Origin: Deltaproteobacteria bacterium HGW-Deltaproteobacteria-12
Lineage (GTDB): Bacteria > Desulfobacterota > Syntrophia > Syntrophales > Smithellaceae
DNA: 64,000 nt
NCBI GenBank assembly: GCA_002840565.1
Contig: PHBK01000023.1
Location: forward strand, 1-64,000
Reading direction: 5' to 3'
The notes below the pieces were generated by a model, which searched no databases, had not been told where the DNA came from, and saw nothing but the letters and a program-made list of their open reading frames with translations. Below are positions 17,583 through 26,321 of the stretch, one piece after another (the stretch's first letter is position 1; each line of letters starts with the position of its first letter). The translations under genes and the position numbers were made by a program.

Positions 17583-17713
17583 TTATTCAAGCTGCCTCTT
17601 GCTCCGGGGAATAAAGTTACAATATAAGAATATCCTGGACTAATTTATTAAAAAATAAGAAATTTTAATTTGTAGTGCGTAAGGACGGTTCGTAATTATA
17701 GGGGGAAAACTTA

Positions 17714-17745
17714 GGCTGGATCCGCCGGTGACGGCTGATCCAGCC
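17714..17745. terminator. Hairpin downstream of the ferredoxin gene
   Basis: GGCTGGATC (17714-17722) pairs perfectly with GATCCAGCC (17737-17745). On the minus strand it is 17 bp after the ferredoxin stop and is followed by TTTTCCCCC, so it could end that transcript before tmk. Confidence 0.5.
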
Positions 17746-17761
17746 GCTTAGTACATGTCAA

Positions 17762-18001
<240 letters not shown>

Positions 18002-18055
18002 TTAAGCCGTTCATCAAAAACAACCTGATCATAAAATTATCGCCACCGGCATAAG

Positions 18056-18120
18056 GAGCCGTAACGAAATAAAAGAACAGGTCTTGCCACCCTTTAGCGG
18101 TGGTTATTTCGTAACGGTTC
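18056..18120. terminator. Long imperfect inverted repeat after the NifU-like gene
   Basis: The 17-mers at 18056-18072 and 18104-18120 are inverted repeats with two mismatches, enclosing an inner CCACC/GGTGG hairpin (18087-18091/18099-18103). It begins at the stop codon of the NifU-like gene on the minus strand and probably acts as its terminator or an RNA-stabilising structure. Confidence 0.5.
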
Positions 18121-18342
18121 CTAAACGGAAAGAACCTCTTTGATTTCGGGTACCATCTTTTTAATTACCTTCTCTATGCCCATTTTTAAAGTCATCTGCG
18201 ACATCGGGCAACCCCGGCAGGCGCCGGTTAATTTTACTTTGACAATTCCATCCGCACTGACATCGACCAGCTCTACATCTCCGCCGTCAGCCTGCAGGGC
18301 GGGACGAACTGTATCTATTGCTTTTTGCACTTGTTCTTTCAT
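18121..18342 (-). CDS. NifU-like C-terminal domain protein
   Basis: 73 residues matching the NifU C-terminal (Nfu) domain: VRPALQADGGDVELVDVSAD followed by VKVKLTGACRGCPMSQMTLK, where CxxC (about 46-49) binds a transferable [4Fe-4S] cluster. It probably serves as an iron-sulfur carrier delivering clusters to apoproteins such as the nearby ferredoxin or IspH. The ATG at 18342 follows a strong AAAGGAGGGG site; longer in-frame readings upstream lack one. Confidence 0.93.
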   Translation of the reverse strand: MKEQVQKAIDTVRPALQADGGDVELVDVSADGIVKVKLTGACRGCPMSQMTLKMGIEKVIKKMVPEIKEVLSV

Positions 18343-18379
18343 GGCGCCCCTCCTTTTGAAATAAAAAAGGTTAATCGAA

Positions 18380-18973
18380 TCAATGCGGCATGTAATTAAC
18401 CATCTCGTTGACGACATTGCGGGCAATTTTAGGCAAATCGGGTTTTATCAAAATGTAGCTGTCCGCTATTTGATGACCTGCTTTCCACATTATCTTGCCG
18501 GTTGAAGCCTCATGTAATTTCATTCCCAGGCTGACTTTGCCCACTTTATCTCCCTTTTCTACGGTATAATTCCAGGTATCAACAGAGACCAGCAAAAAGG
18601 CTTCAGCATTTATCATCCCGCCAATTTTCTTGCTTAAATCCGGATCGGAAAAGTTAACCGTTCGCAGCTTCGAGAGGTAATCAGTCATTGCTTTGCGCAG
18701 TTCTTCATTAGCTAAAAGCTGACGGTTTAAACTTTCTGTATCAAGTATGTCGGAAAACCACTTTTTCTCGGCCAGAACACCCGCCACAATCTGCTCCACG
18801 GAACCCCTTGCTTCTTCATTGCTGCCGACAATTTCCACCGGGAAAATAGCTATGGTCTTAGGATGAAAATCTTTAGCTTCGGGAGTCACCTGGGAAAATC
18901 TTAAGCCTCCGCAGGCGGCTAAAGACATAATTAAGAAAAACAGAGAGCATTTTACGAATAATTTTCTTACCAT
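18380..18973 (-). CDS. Putative outer-membrane lipoprotein (DUF799-like)
   Basis: 197 residues with a lipoprotein signal ending LAACGG (Cys about 21). The mature part begins with a fold seen in GNA1162/CsgG-like lipoproteins: KTIAIFPVEIVGSNEEARGS, then a helix region and INAEAFLLVSVDTWNYTVEKG and KLHEASTGKIMWKAGH. Such proteins may form or assist periplasmic assemblies, but no function is established. It lies between the ispH-ubiA fusion gene and the NifU-like gene on the same strand, with 39 bp to the fusion gene. Confidence 0.7.
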   Translation of the reverse strand: MVRKLFVKCSLFFLIMSLAACGGLRFSQVTPEAKDFHPKTIAIFPVEIVGSNEEARGSVEQIVAGVLAEKKWFSDILDTESLNRQLLANEELRKAMTDYLSKLRTVNFSDPDLSKKIGGMINAEAFLLVSVDTWNYTVEKGDKVGKVSLGMKLHEASTGKIMWKAGHQIADSYILIKPDLPKIARNVVNEMVNYMPH

Positions 18974-19012
18974 AATCTCCGAACCTCCTTTTCCCGTTGA
19001 AACTTTTTACAG

Positions 19013-20740
19013 TTAGAGAACGAACCACAGGAAAACACTTAACCCGGCAATAACATAGCTGGTTTCCAGAAGCCCTTCCATGAATGCTCCCGAAAGCCCC
19101 GACCTTCTATCACAAAGTCGAAAACAAATCCATATATATAATATGCACATAAGAAGCATATAACTCAAAGACGATGTCCAGCCCAAAGGGGCTGCGGCAA
19201 TAAGAATAGTTAATAATATCAATGATATGATTTTCAGCAAGATCTGGGTTTGTGTTTTGCCGATCAATACCGGGATTGTCTCCCGGCCAATTAATTTATC
19301 ATTTTGAATTTCTAAAATATCCGAAATAGCCGAACGGATAAAGACCACCCCGAAAGTAAAAATAAACGCAACTGCCAGGCCGGGATTAAAATTATCGTCT
19401 TGGCTCAATGCCGGCAGAATTGCCGTTACTGTTCCCCAGGCTACGGCCATAAAAACATTCTTCGATCCCGGCAAATCCTTTAAGCTTTGAAAGCGCCAGC
19501 CGGACGGAAGAATCTTCATGTTGTAAAGAACCCCGGCCAATGAAATAAAAAATAAAACGGTGAAGGGAAGCATTCCGCTGTTAAAAGCCAGGAGAAGGGC
19601 TGAGATAATGGACAATACAGCGGCCAGAAGATAAGTTCTTTCATGCTTTAAGTAAGTTTCCTCGCGGAATGACCCCAAAAAACTGCCGGGTTTCCGGCTG
19701 ATTAACCTGTTTAGGACATGCATTGCATAGACAAAAAAAGAGGCCATAGCCAGGTAGGAAATATTTACCGGTATCCTTTGCAGCATCATGCAAGCCAGAC
19801 AAAGGCAGCCCGCACCGATTGCCGAATACAGATCGGTCTTGACGGCCCAGAGCCAAAAATTGAACAGGCTCCCTACTTTTTTTAATTTTCTGCTCTGGGT
19901 CTGCGCTACCTTTTCCATCACCCGGTCGATAATCCAGTTGGGGGTGGAGGCACCCGCAGAAACACCGATACGGCTGTAAGAGTCGATATCGATGCTGTCC
20001 AGCTCTTCGGCTGTTTCAATATGGAAAGCCGGTGTCAGCTGTTTGGCAGCCAGGTCAGCAAGCCTTTTGGTGTTGGCGCTGTTTTTCCCGCCGACGATGA
20101 AGATGGCGTCCATCTCGCCGGCCAGTGCAATTATTTCCGCCTGCCGCTGCTCCGTGGAAGAACAAATCGTATTAAAGACAATTGTACCCGGGAAACGCCC
20201 GGCTATCTTTTCGACAATTTTATTGTAATCATCAAGACTTTGCGTAGTCTGGGCAACAACGCAAACCAGGTCCAGCGGTGGTAATTTTTCCACTTCATCA
20301 ACTGTGGCTATCGTAATACCGCGACCGTTGGTATAGCCCAGCAGACCGTCAACCTCCGGGTGCTCCTTATCACCGACAATAATAACGGTATAATTGAGAG
20401 CGGCATGCTTTTTGATTATGGCCTGGACATAGCCGACTTTCGGGCAGGTTGCATCAATAATCCGGATGCCGCTGGCTTTTATTTTTTTTCTTTCCTGCGG
20501 TGCAATACCGTGCGCCCGGATAACAAGGACCGCGTTGGAGCAGTTCGTGATTTCTTCAATGCTTTGGACTGGCGTTATCCCGCGGCTTTTGAGCAGCTCA
20601 ATTGTTTGCGGATTGTGGATCAACGGGCCATAAGTGTAAATGCGGCGTCCAGTTTCATGCTGCGCTATTTCCAGTACAATGTCCACAGCCCGGCGGACAC
20701 CCATGCAAAATCCGGCAGTCCTGGCTAGTTTAATCTCCAT
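19013..20740 (-). CDS. ispH: IspH (HMBPP reductase) fused to a UbiA-like prenyltransferase
   Basis: 575 residues, about twice normal IspH. Residues 1-285 are a complete IspH: ARTAGFCMGVRRAVDI (first cluster Cys, 12), IIDATCPKVGYVQ, GDKEHPEVDGLLGY (catalytic Glu), FNTICSSTEQRQ and SAGASTPNWIIDRVM. It makes IPP and DMAPP from HMBPP using a [4Fe-4S] cluster. Residues about 300-575 hold eight or so membrane helices like UbiA enzymes, with the second Asp motif SDILEIQNDKLIGRETIPV. The first Asp-rich motif is degenerate (HVLNRLISRKPGSF instead of NDxxDxxxD). No stop or frameshift separates the halves. The fusion could hand prenyl precursors to a membrane acceptor; that is inference. Confidence 0.9.
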   Translation of the reverse strand: MEIKLARTAGFCMGVRRAVDIVLEIAQHETGRRIYTYGPLIHNPQTIELLKSRGITPVQSIEEITNCSNAVLVIRAHGIAPQERKKIKASGIRIIDATCPKVGYVQAIIKKHAALNYTVIIVGDKEHPEVDGLLGYTNGRGITIATVDEVEKLPPLDLVCVVAQTTQSLDDYNKIVEKIAGRFPGTIVFNTICSSTEQRQAEIIALAGEMDAIFIVGGKNSANTKRLADLAAKQLTPAFHIETAEELDSIDIDSYSRIGVSAGASTPNWIIDRVMEKVAQTQSRKLKKVGSLFNFWLWAVKTDLYSAIGAGCLCLACMMLQRIPVNISYLAMASFFVYAMHVLNRLISRKPGSFLGSFREETYLKHERTYLLAAVLSIISALLLAFNSGMLPFTVLFFISLAGVLYNMKILPSGWRFQSLKDLPGSKNVFMAVAWGTVTAILPALSQDDNFNPGLAVAFIFTFGVVFIRSAISDILEIQNDKLIGRETIPVLIGKTQTQILLKIISLILLTILIAAAPLGWTSSLSYMLLMCILYIWICFRLCDRRSGLSGAFMEGLLETSYVIAGLSVFLWFVL

Positions 20741-21485
20741 GAAATGCAGTCTTTCTTGCGAAAATGAAGAACTCCTGATTTCCCTCAGGCCCCAGCAACG
20801 GCGAGGCGCAAGTTCCCGCCACCTGCAACCCGGCAGACTTACAAAAGGAGACGATTTCCTCCACCACGCGCTGTCTTACCTGGATATCTTTTACAACACC
20901 GTGCCTGCCAACTTCCTGCCTGCCCGCTTCAAACTGTGGTTTAATCAGGGCCAGCATTGTCGCTTCCGCCGCGAGCAGCTTTAATACCGCCGGCAGGACA
21001 CTTTTCAAAGAAATGAAAGAAACATCAATGACGGCGATATCGGGCGATTCCGCGAAGTCGGCGCCGTCGTAGTAACGGATGTTGGTGCGTTCAATTGTTA
21101 TCACCCGGGGATCTTCGCGCAGCTTCCAGGCCAACTGCCCATAGCCGACATCGAGGGCATAAACCTTGCGTACTCCGGCCTGTAAAAGGCAATCGGTAAA
21201 TCCGCCGGTAGATGCACCGACATCAAAAGCAATGCGGTCTGTCACCTCCAGGTTAAATTCAGCCAGCGCACCCCTCAGTTTTAAACCGCCCCGGCTCACA
21301 TACGGATTATCATCCCTCTTGAGGTGTATCTCCGCCTCAGTCCCGACAAGAAAACCTGCTTTATCCGGATAGTCATCGCTTACCCGGACTGCTTTGGCCA
21401 GGATGAGGGCGCGGGCCTTTTCCAGTGTGGGAACCAGGCCGCGCAAAACGAGCATTTCATCCAAACGTATTTTTTTCATGGGCAT
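20730..21485 (-). CDS. tlyA: TlyA-family rRNA methyltransferase / hemolysin-like
   Basis: 251 residues. The N-terminal S4 RNA-binding domain (RLDEMLVLRGLVPTLEKARA) precedes an FtsJ-type methyltransferase with SAM loop AFDVGASTGGFTDCLLQAG (about 88-106), ALDVGYGQLAWKL, and the K-D-K-E residues (VIDVSFISLKS, LIKPQFEAG). TlyA methylates ribosomal RNA 2'-hydroxyls in some bacteria. Its stop overlaps the ispH-ubiA start by 11 bp, and dxs lies upstream, an order common in bacteria. A second ATG at 21479 is a possible start. Confidence 0.92.
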   Translation of the reverse strand: MPMKKIRLDEMLVLRGLVPTLEKARALILAKAVRVSDDYPDKAGFLVGTEAEIHLKRDDNPYVSRGGLKLRGALAEFNLEVTDRIAFDVGASTGGFTDCLLQAGVRKVYALDVGYGQLAWKLREDPRVITIERTNIRYYDGADFAESPDIAVIDVSFISLKSVLPAVLKLLAAEATMLALIKPQFEAGRQEVGRHGVVKDIQVRQRVVEEIVSFCKSAGLQVAGTCASPLLGPEGNQEFFIFARKTAFHGD

Positions 21486-21579
21486 ACTAATGGTTTCAGC
21501 TCCAGACTATACCATTTCGATTTCAAAGGATAACGCGACGACGCAGCCAACAAAGTTAGCCGAAGAAAGCGAAGTGGTA

Positions 21580-23475
21580 TTACAGCATCTCTCTTATCGC
21601 CCGAATAATACCGTCTTCATCAAGACCGTATTGTTTGCGCAGCTGAGCCTGGGTTGCGTGTTCGACAAACTCATCGGGAATTCCCAGGCGTTTCACCTGC
21701 ACCCCTGTCATGTTTTTTTCCGCCAGCATCTCCAGTACTGCGCTGCCGAAGCCGCCTTGCAGTATATTTTCTTCCACAGTGACAACTTTTTTTATATCGG
21801 CCGCTGTTTGCGCGAGAAGTTCAACATCCAGGGGCTTAACAAAACGGGCGTTGATGACTTTAATATTGACGCCTTCCCGGGCCAAACGCTCTGCGGCGGC
21901 AAGTGCCGGATGTACGGTTACACCTGCGGCGAAAACCGCCAGGTCAGTTCCTTCGCGCAGTATTTCGCCTTTGCCGATGGCCAGGGTCTGCAGCTCGTCA
22001 TCAAGACTTACCCCTGCGCCCTTGCCCCGCGGATAACGAACAGCGACCGGACGCCGGCAATTCACGGCTGTTTTCAGCATATGCTGCAGTTCGTTTTCGT
22101 CCTTGGGAGACATGACAATAATATTGGGAATGGAACGCAGATAGCTGTAGTCAAAGAGACCCTGATGGGTTGCTCCATCCTCTCCGACAATGCCCGCACG
22201 ATCCAGAGCAAAGACAACCGGCAGATTCTGCAGACAAACATCATGCAAAATCTGGTCGTAAGCGCGCTGCAAAAAGGTAGAGTAGATGGCCACGACCGGG
22301 ATAAACCCTTCGATGGCCAGACCGGCCGCGAAAGTAACAGCATGCTGTTCGGCAATGCCGACATCATAAAAGCGCTGGGGAAATTCCTGACAGAAATGAT
22401 CCAGTCCCGTGCCGTCGCACATTGCAGCGGTTATAGCAACTATGCGGGAATCGTTCCGAGCCAGGCGGACAATTGTTTTGCCGAATAAATCAGTATAAGA
22501 CGGGATGCCGGGCGATGATGAAAGGGGTTGGCCGGTTTCCGCATTAAAAGAGGATATGCCGTGGTAAGTGAGCGGCTTTTCTTCGGCAAATTTATAGCCC
22601 TTGCCTTTTTTGGTAATTATATGAACCAAAACCGGCCCGGATAAATCCTTGATGTTTTCAAGGTTGGCAATAAGATGCTCCAGTGTATGGCCGTCCAGCG
22701 GCCCTACGTAAGTGAAGCCCAACTCTTCGAAGAGCGCTCCGGGAACAACAAAAGTCTTCAGCGATTCTTCGATCTGCTTGGACAGTTTGACAATTTGCTC
22801 GCCGATACCGGGAATGCCTTTGAGAAATTTTTTAATGTCCGCCTTGAATTTAGTTACAGTGTGTCCTGTCATTACGCGGTTCAGATAGGAAGAAAGCGCT
22901 CCTACATTGGGGGAAATGGACATTTCATTATCATTCAAAACGATAATCAGATTTTTTTTACGATCGCCCGTCCAGTTGAGCCCTTCAAAAGCCATCCCTG
23001 TGGTCATGGAACCATCGCCAATAACGGCAACGATTTTCCGGGAAATGCCTTTTAGACAATCCGCTTCGACAAATCCGGCGGCGGCAGAGATGGAAGTTCC
23101 GCTGTGGCCGACATTGAAAGCGTCGTAGGGGCTCTCATCACGGCGAGGAAAACCGCTGATGCCGCCCTTTGTGCGCAAACTGGCAAATATACCTTTCCGC
23201 CCCGTGATAATCTTATGGGCGTAAGCCTGATGGCCGACGTCCCAGACGATCCTGTCCTGAGGAGTATTAAAAACGTAATGCAAGGCAAGCGTCAATTCCA
23301 CAGTACCCAGAGAGGAGGCCAAATGCCCGCCGGTGGCTGCCACCGTGGAAATAATTAAACTTCTTATTTCCTGGGCAAGTTTGCCGAGTTCGGCATTATT
23401 CAGTTTGCGGATATCCGCGGGATAATTGATATTGGAGAGAACGCTGTAATTTACCGTTTCCAGTTGTTTGACCAC
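21580..23475 (-). CDS. dxs: 1-deoxy-D-xylulose-5-phosphate synthase
   Basis: 631 residues with all hallmarks of DXS. Substrate and thiamin diphosphate region DVGHQAYAHKIITGRK (about 79-94), GHSGTSISAAAGF, the cofactor motif VIGDGSMTTGMAFEGLN (about 149-165), LIIVLNDNEMSISPN, then transketolase pyrimidine-binding VGIAEQHAVTFAAGLA (about 370). It condenses pyruvate and glyceraldehyde-3-phosphate in the first step of the MEP isoprenoid pathway, whose last step is encoded by the ispH fusion nearby. Upstream on the same strand is ispA. Confidence 0.97.
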   Translation of the reverse strand: MVKQLETVNYSVLSNINYPADIRKLNNAELGKLAQEIRSLIISTVAATGGHLASSLGTVELTLALHYVFNTPQDRIVWDVGHQAYAHKIITGRKGIFASLRTKGGISGFPRRDESPYDAFNVGHSGTSISAAAGFVEADCLKGISRKIVAVIGDGSMTTGMAFEGLNWTGDRKKNLIIVLNDNEMSISPNVGALSSYLNRVMTGHTVTKFKADIKKFLKGIPGIGEQIVKLSKQIEESLKTFVVPGALFEELGFTYVGPLDGHTLEHLIANLENIKDLSGPVLVHIITKKGKGYKFAEEKPLTYHGISSFNAETGQPLSSSPGIPSYTDLFGKTIVRLARNDSRIVAITAAMCDGTGLDHFCQEFPQRFYDVGIAEQHAVTFAAGLAIEGFIPVVAIYSTFLQRAYDQILHDVCLQNLPVVFALDRAGIVGEDGATHQGLFDYSYLRSIPNIIVMSPKDENELQHMLKTAVNCRRPVAVRYPRGKGAGVSLDDELQTLAIGKGEILREGTDLAVFAAGVTVHPALAAAERLAREGVNIKVINARFVKPLDVELLAQTAADIKKVVTVEENILQGGFGSAVLEMLAEKNMTGVQVKRLGIPDEFVEHATQAQLRKQYGLDEDGIIRAIREML

Positions 23476-23496
23476 GCCATTAACCTCTTACCCTTC

Positions 23497-23557
23497 ACCG
23501 GCATTCGCCGGTCTTCGAGTCCGGCCTGCGCCGGATTCCGTCCCGCGTCTGCGGGAC
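23497..23557. repeat. Cluster of three small hairpins between ispA and dxs
   Basis: Three consecutive inverted repeats: ACCGGC/GCCGGT (23497-23502/23507-23512), CCGGC/GCCGG (23521-23525/23530-23534) and GTCCCGC/GCGGGAC (23540-23546/23551-23557). They look like REP-type units and interrupt the operon between ispA and dxs. They may tune mRNA decay or be inert repeats. Confidence 0.5.
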
Positions 23558-23561
23558 TTCA

Positions 23562-23591
23562 CCTTCAGTTTTCAGTCTTTAGCCTTCAGCC
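23562..23591. repeat. TTCAG-heptamer tandem tract
   Basis: A degenerate run of TTCAGTT/TTCAGTC/TTTAGCC/TTCAGCC heptamers. Related tracts lie at 13140-13155 and 53195-53232. They look like a low-complexity intergenic repeat of this genome. Confidence 0.4.
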
Positions 23592-23593
23592 TG

Positions 23594-24499
23594 CTAAGAT
23601 TTTCTTTCCATAATGTAGCGGGCAATAAGCCGCAAGGGCAGCGCCCTTTTGTCAAAAATAGACAGGCGGTCAATGGCCGCATTTATATGCTTTTGCAATT
23701 CCGCTTTGGCGAAATCCATCCCCATTAATGACGGATAGGTAACTTTGCCGAGAGCGCTGTCGCTGCCCGTTCCTTTTCCCATCAATTCGCGATCGCCTTC
23801 GACATTCAAAATATCATCGGCAATCTGAAAAGCCATCCCGATGTTTCCGCCGTATCCCATAAGCGCCGCAATCTTATTTTCGCGGGCAGTGGACATAATC
23901 GCTCCCGATTTTACGGCTGCCTCGATCAGCGCCGCCGTCTTCCGTCGGTGTATTTCATAGAGAACTTCCCGGTCGGGCCGGGATTTTTCCGAAAGCACAT
24001 CCAGCGTTTGTCCGCCCACCATTCCGGCAATGCCCGCGGCCTGCGCTATTTCGCGGATCACGGCTAAACGCCTTTCGGCGGAAAATCTAATTTTTTCCGC
24101 ACGGGACAGGAGAACAAAGGCCTCGGTTAAAAGCGCATCACCGGCCAGGACAGCAATCTTTTCACCAAATACCTTGTGGCAGGTGGGCTTGCCGCGCCGG
24201 AAATCGTCGTTATCCATTACCGGCAGATCATCATGAATCAGCGAATATGTATGAATCAATTCCAGAGCACAAGCAACGGGCATAGCCGGCGCCATATCAC
24301 CGCCGCAAGCCTCCACTGCCGCCAGGCAGAGAATCGGCCGGATCCTTTTCCCTCCGGCAAAAACGCTGTAATGAATAGCCTGATAGATTTCCACCGGCGT
24401 ATTGCTTTTCGCCGGCAAATATCTGAAGAGCGCTTCTTCCACGATTTTGCGCCTGTCCAGCAGATAGGCATTCAGAAATGAATCATTACTGATAATCAC
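23594..24499 (-). CDS. ispA: Polyprenyl (farnesyl/geranylgeranyl) diphosphate synthase
   Basis: 301 residues, a trans-type prenyl synthase. First Asp-rich motif LIHDDLPVMDNDDFRRGKPT (DDxxxxD, about 90-109), GQTLDVLSEK, and second motif FQIADDILNVEGD (DDxxD-like, about 235-247). The GGKRIRPILCLA segment (about 49-60) binds IPP. It condenses IPP with allylic diphosphates to C15 or C20 chains; chain length cannot be read with certainty. It overlaps xseB by 14 bp upstream, and dxs follows, the common xseA-xseB-ispA-dxs order. Confidence 0.93.
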   Translation of the reverse strand: MIISNDSFLNAYLLDRRKIVEEALFRYLPAKSNTPVEIYQAIHYSVFAGGKRIRPILCLAAVEACGGDMAPAMPVACALELIHTYSLIHDDLPVMDNDDFRRGKPTCHKVFGEKIAVLAGDALLTEAFVLLSRAEKIRFSAERRLAVIREIAQAAGIAGMVGGQTLDVLSEKSRPDREVLYEIHRRKTAALIEAAVKSGAIMSTARENKIAALMGYGGNIGMAFQIADDILNVEGDRELMGKGTGSDSALGKVTYPSLMGMDFAKAELQKHINAAIDRLSIFDKRALPLRLIARYIMERKS

Positions 24500-24722
24500 T
24501 ATCCTCTCCGTTCCACTGTTTTACCTGCAGGGAATCATCTTTCCCCAGAAGGATTTCCACCCGCCTCTGCGCCTCGTCCAGTTTAGCCTGGCAGGAGCGG
24601 ATCAATTTGATTCCCTCTTCAAAGGATTTAAGCGCTTCTTCCAGCGGCAGATCGCCAGCTTCCATTTTTTTTACTATATCTTCGAGTTTTTCCAATGAAT
24701 CTTCAAACTTTTCTTTGGCCAT
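24486..24722 (-). CDS. xseB: Exonuclease VII small subunit
   Basis: 78 residues of the XseB family: FEDSLEKLEDIVKKMEAGDL and LEEALKSFEEGIKLIRSCQA form the two-helix hairpin that packs on XseA. Exonuclease VII degrades single-stranded DNA. It lies 5 bp after xseA and overlaps ispA. Confidence 0.95.
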   Translation of the reverse strand: MAKEKFEDSLEKLEDIVKKMEAGDLPLEEALKSFEEGIKLIRSCQAKLDEAQRRVEILLGKDDSLQVKQWNGEDSDYQ

Positions 24723-24727
24723 AGTCT

Positions 24728-26065
24728 TTACTCCCCGTATGTTTTTTCCACGCGGGCGCAGAAGCCGCCCTTTGCCAATTGAATACTTACTTCTTCATTT
24801 TTTGTCAGTACGCCCGCGGACCGGACAATTTCTCCTCCTGGCTTGCGCGTGATGCTGTATCCTCTCTGCAATACACCCAGCGGGCTCAGTGTGTCCAGCA
24901 GCGCTGAATTTTTCCGCAGCTGCTCCAGGCGCGCCGCCAGATATCTTTTCCAGCCGGAGAGTGTATCCTTTCGCAAATTATTGATCAATATTCTTTTTTC
25001 CCGGACGGCCCCGGCCGGGCTCAGGTGCATCAGGGCCATTTCCAGTTTCTGCAAATTGTTGCAGATGTTTTCCCGCCGTTGGATCATAGCCCGCTGCATA
25101 CTCTCCAGCAAATTATCCAGATGAATCCGCGCATCAGCCAACAGGCGGCGGGGATCTTTGAATCTCTCCTGCAAACCGGCCAGGCATCTTTGCCGGTCTG
25201 CGTAATAGCGGCCATAACCGGCTGAGATTCTTTGCTGCAGATTGGCGATTATGGCCAGCAATGCCGATCTTTCAGGGACTACCAATTCCGCAGCGGCCGA
25301 AGGTGTCGGCGCGCGCAGATCGGCGACAAAATCACAAATCGTAAAATCTGTTTCATGGCCGACCGCCGATATTACAGGAATCGGGGACGAGAAAATCTCC
25401 CTTGCCAGGGCTTCGCTATTGAAGGGTGCCATGTCTTCCAGGGAGCCGCCGCCGCGGGCAAGAATGATGACGTCAACACCTGCCGCCGCCTGCAATTTCC
25501 GCAAACCCTGAATTATCTCTTCGGCCGCTTCTGTTCCCTGCACCCGGCAGGGCGCGATAAGGATATCTGCGCCCGGAAAACGGCGGCCCGTTATATGGAG
25601 AATATCTTTGATCACCGCACCGGTGGGGGAAGTTACGACACCGATTTTCCGGGGTAAAAAAGGGATTTTTTTCTTGAAGCGTTCGTCAAATAATCCCTCC
25701 GAGGCCAGTTTGGCTTTGAGCTGCTCGAATGCCTTTTGCAGGGCGCCGATGCCGCGCGGTTCCACCGCTTCCATAATTAATTGATATTCACCGCGGGGGG
25801 GATAGACGCTCAGACGTGCCCGGCACAACACACTCATGCCTTCTTCCAGTTCGAAATCAGCCGGCCGGCTCTTCGGCTTGCCGAAAGGCTTGAAATAAAC
25901 CGCCCGAATCTGGCTTTTATCATCCTTGAGCGTGAAGTAAGTATGGCCGGACTGGGGGCGCCGTAAATTGGATACTTCGCCTTCCACCCAGACAGAGCCG
26001 AAAGCTTGCTCCAGCAGGTCTTTAATGTTATCGTTGAGTTGTGAAACTGTAAGAATTTCTTTCAT
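24728..26065 (-). CDS. xseA: Exonuclease VII large subunit
   Basis: 445 residues from the ATG at 26065, which begins MKEILTVSQLNDNIKDLLEQ, the family's usual start with an N-terminal OB fold. In-frame upstream starts at 26077 and 26113 would add 4 or 16 residues without homology. Catalytic-core motifs: VTSPTGAVIKDILHI, IILARGGGSLEDMAPFNSEA (about 230), VISAVGHETDFTICDFVADL and RAPTPSAAAEL, then long coiled-coil helices. It forms the processive ssDNA exonuclease with XseB encoded directly downstream. Confidence 0.95.
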   Translation of the reverse strand: MKEILTVSQLNDNIKDLLEQAFGSVWVEGEVSNLRRPQSGHTYFTLKDDKSQIRAVYFKPFGKPKSRPADFELEEGMSVLCRARLSVYPPRGEYQLIMEAVEPRGIGALQKAFEQLKAKLASEGLFDERFKKKIPFLPRKIGVVTSPTGAVIKDILHITGRRFPGADILIAPCRVQGTEAAEEIIQGLRKLQAAAGVDVIILARGGGSLEDMAPFNSEALAREIFSSPIPVISAVGHETDFTICDFVADLRAPTPSAAAELVVPERSALLAIIANLQQRISAGYGRYYADRQRCLAGLQERFKDPRRLLADARIHLDNLLESMQRAMIQRRENICNNLQKLEMALMHLSPAGAVREKRILINNLRKDTLSGWKRYLAARLEQLRKNSALLDTLSPLGVLQRGYSITRKPGGEIVRSAGVLTKNEEVSIQLAKGGFCARVEKTYGE

Positions 26066-26321
26066 CTGCCCATCCATGCGCTGTGGACTACCAGATATTA
26101 TCAGGTAAAACAAGATTGAATTTACAGAGTGAATTTATGCTCCAGAGATGGTGCAATTCAAGAGATTGACTTTTAACCGGCCGTGACTTAAACATCTTGA
26201 TAGCATTATTATTAATATGATCGGAACAATTCCAATTTAAAATAAATCTGCTGCTGTGTTATTATGAAAATCAGCGATTATCCGGAGAAGCAGAAAAAAG
26301 CCGGGCTAATATCGGGGAATT

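Noticed and set aside
21394-22488. A 364-codon open frame on the plus strand opposite tlyA and dxs
   Set aside because: It is antisense to strongly conserved genes with normal motifs and shows no protein-like pattern of its own.
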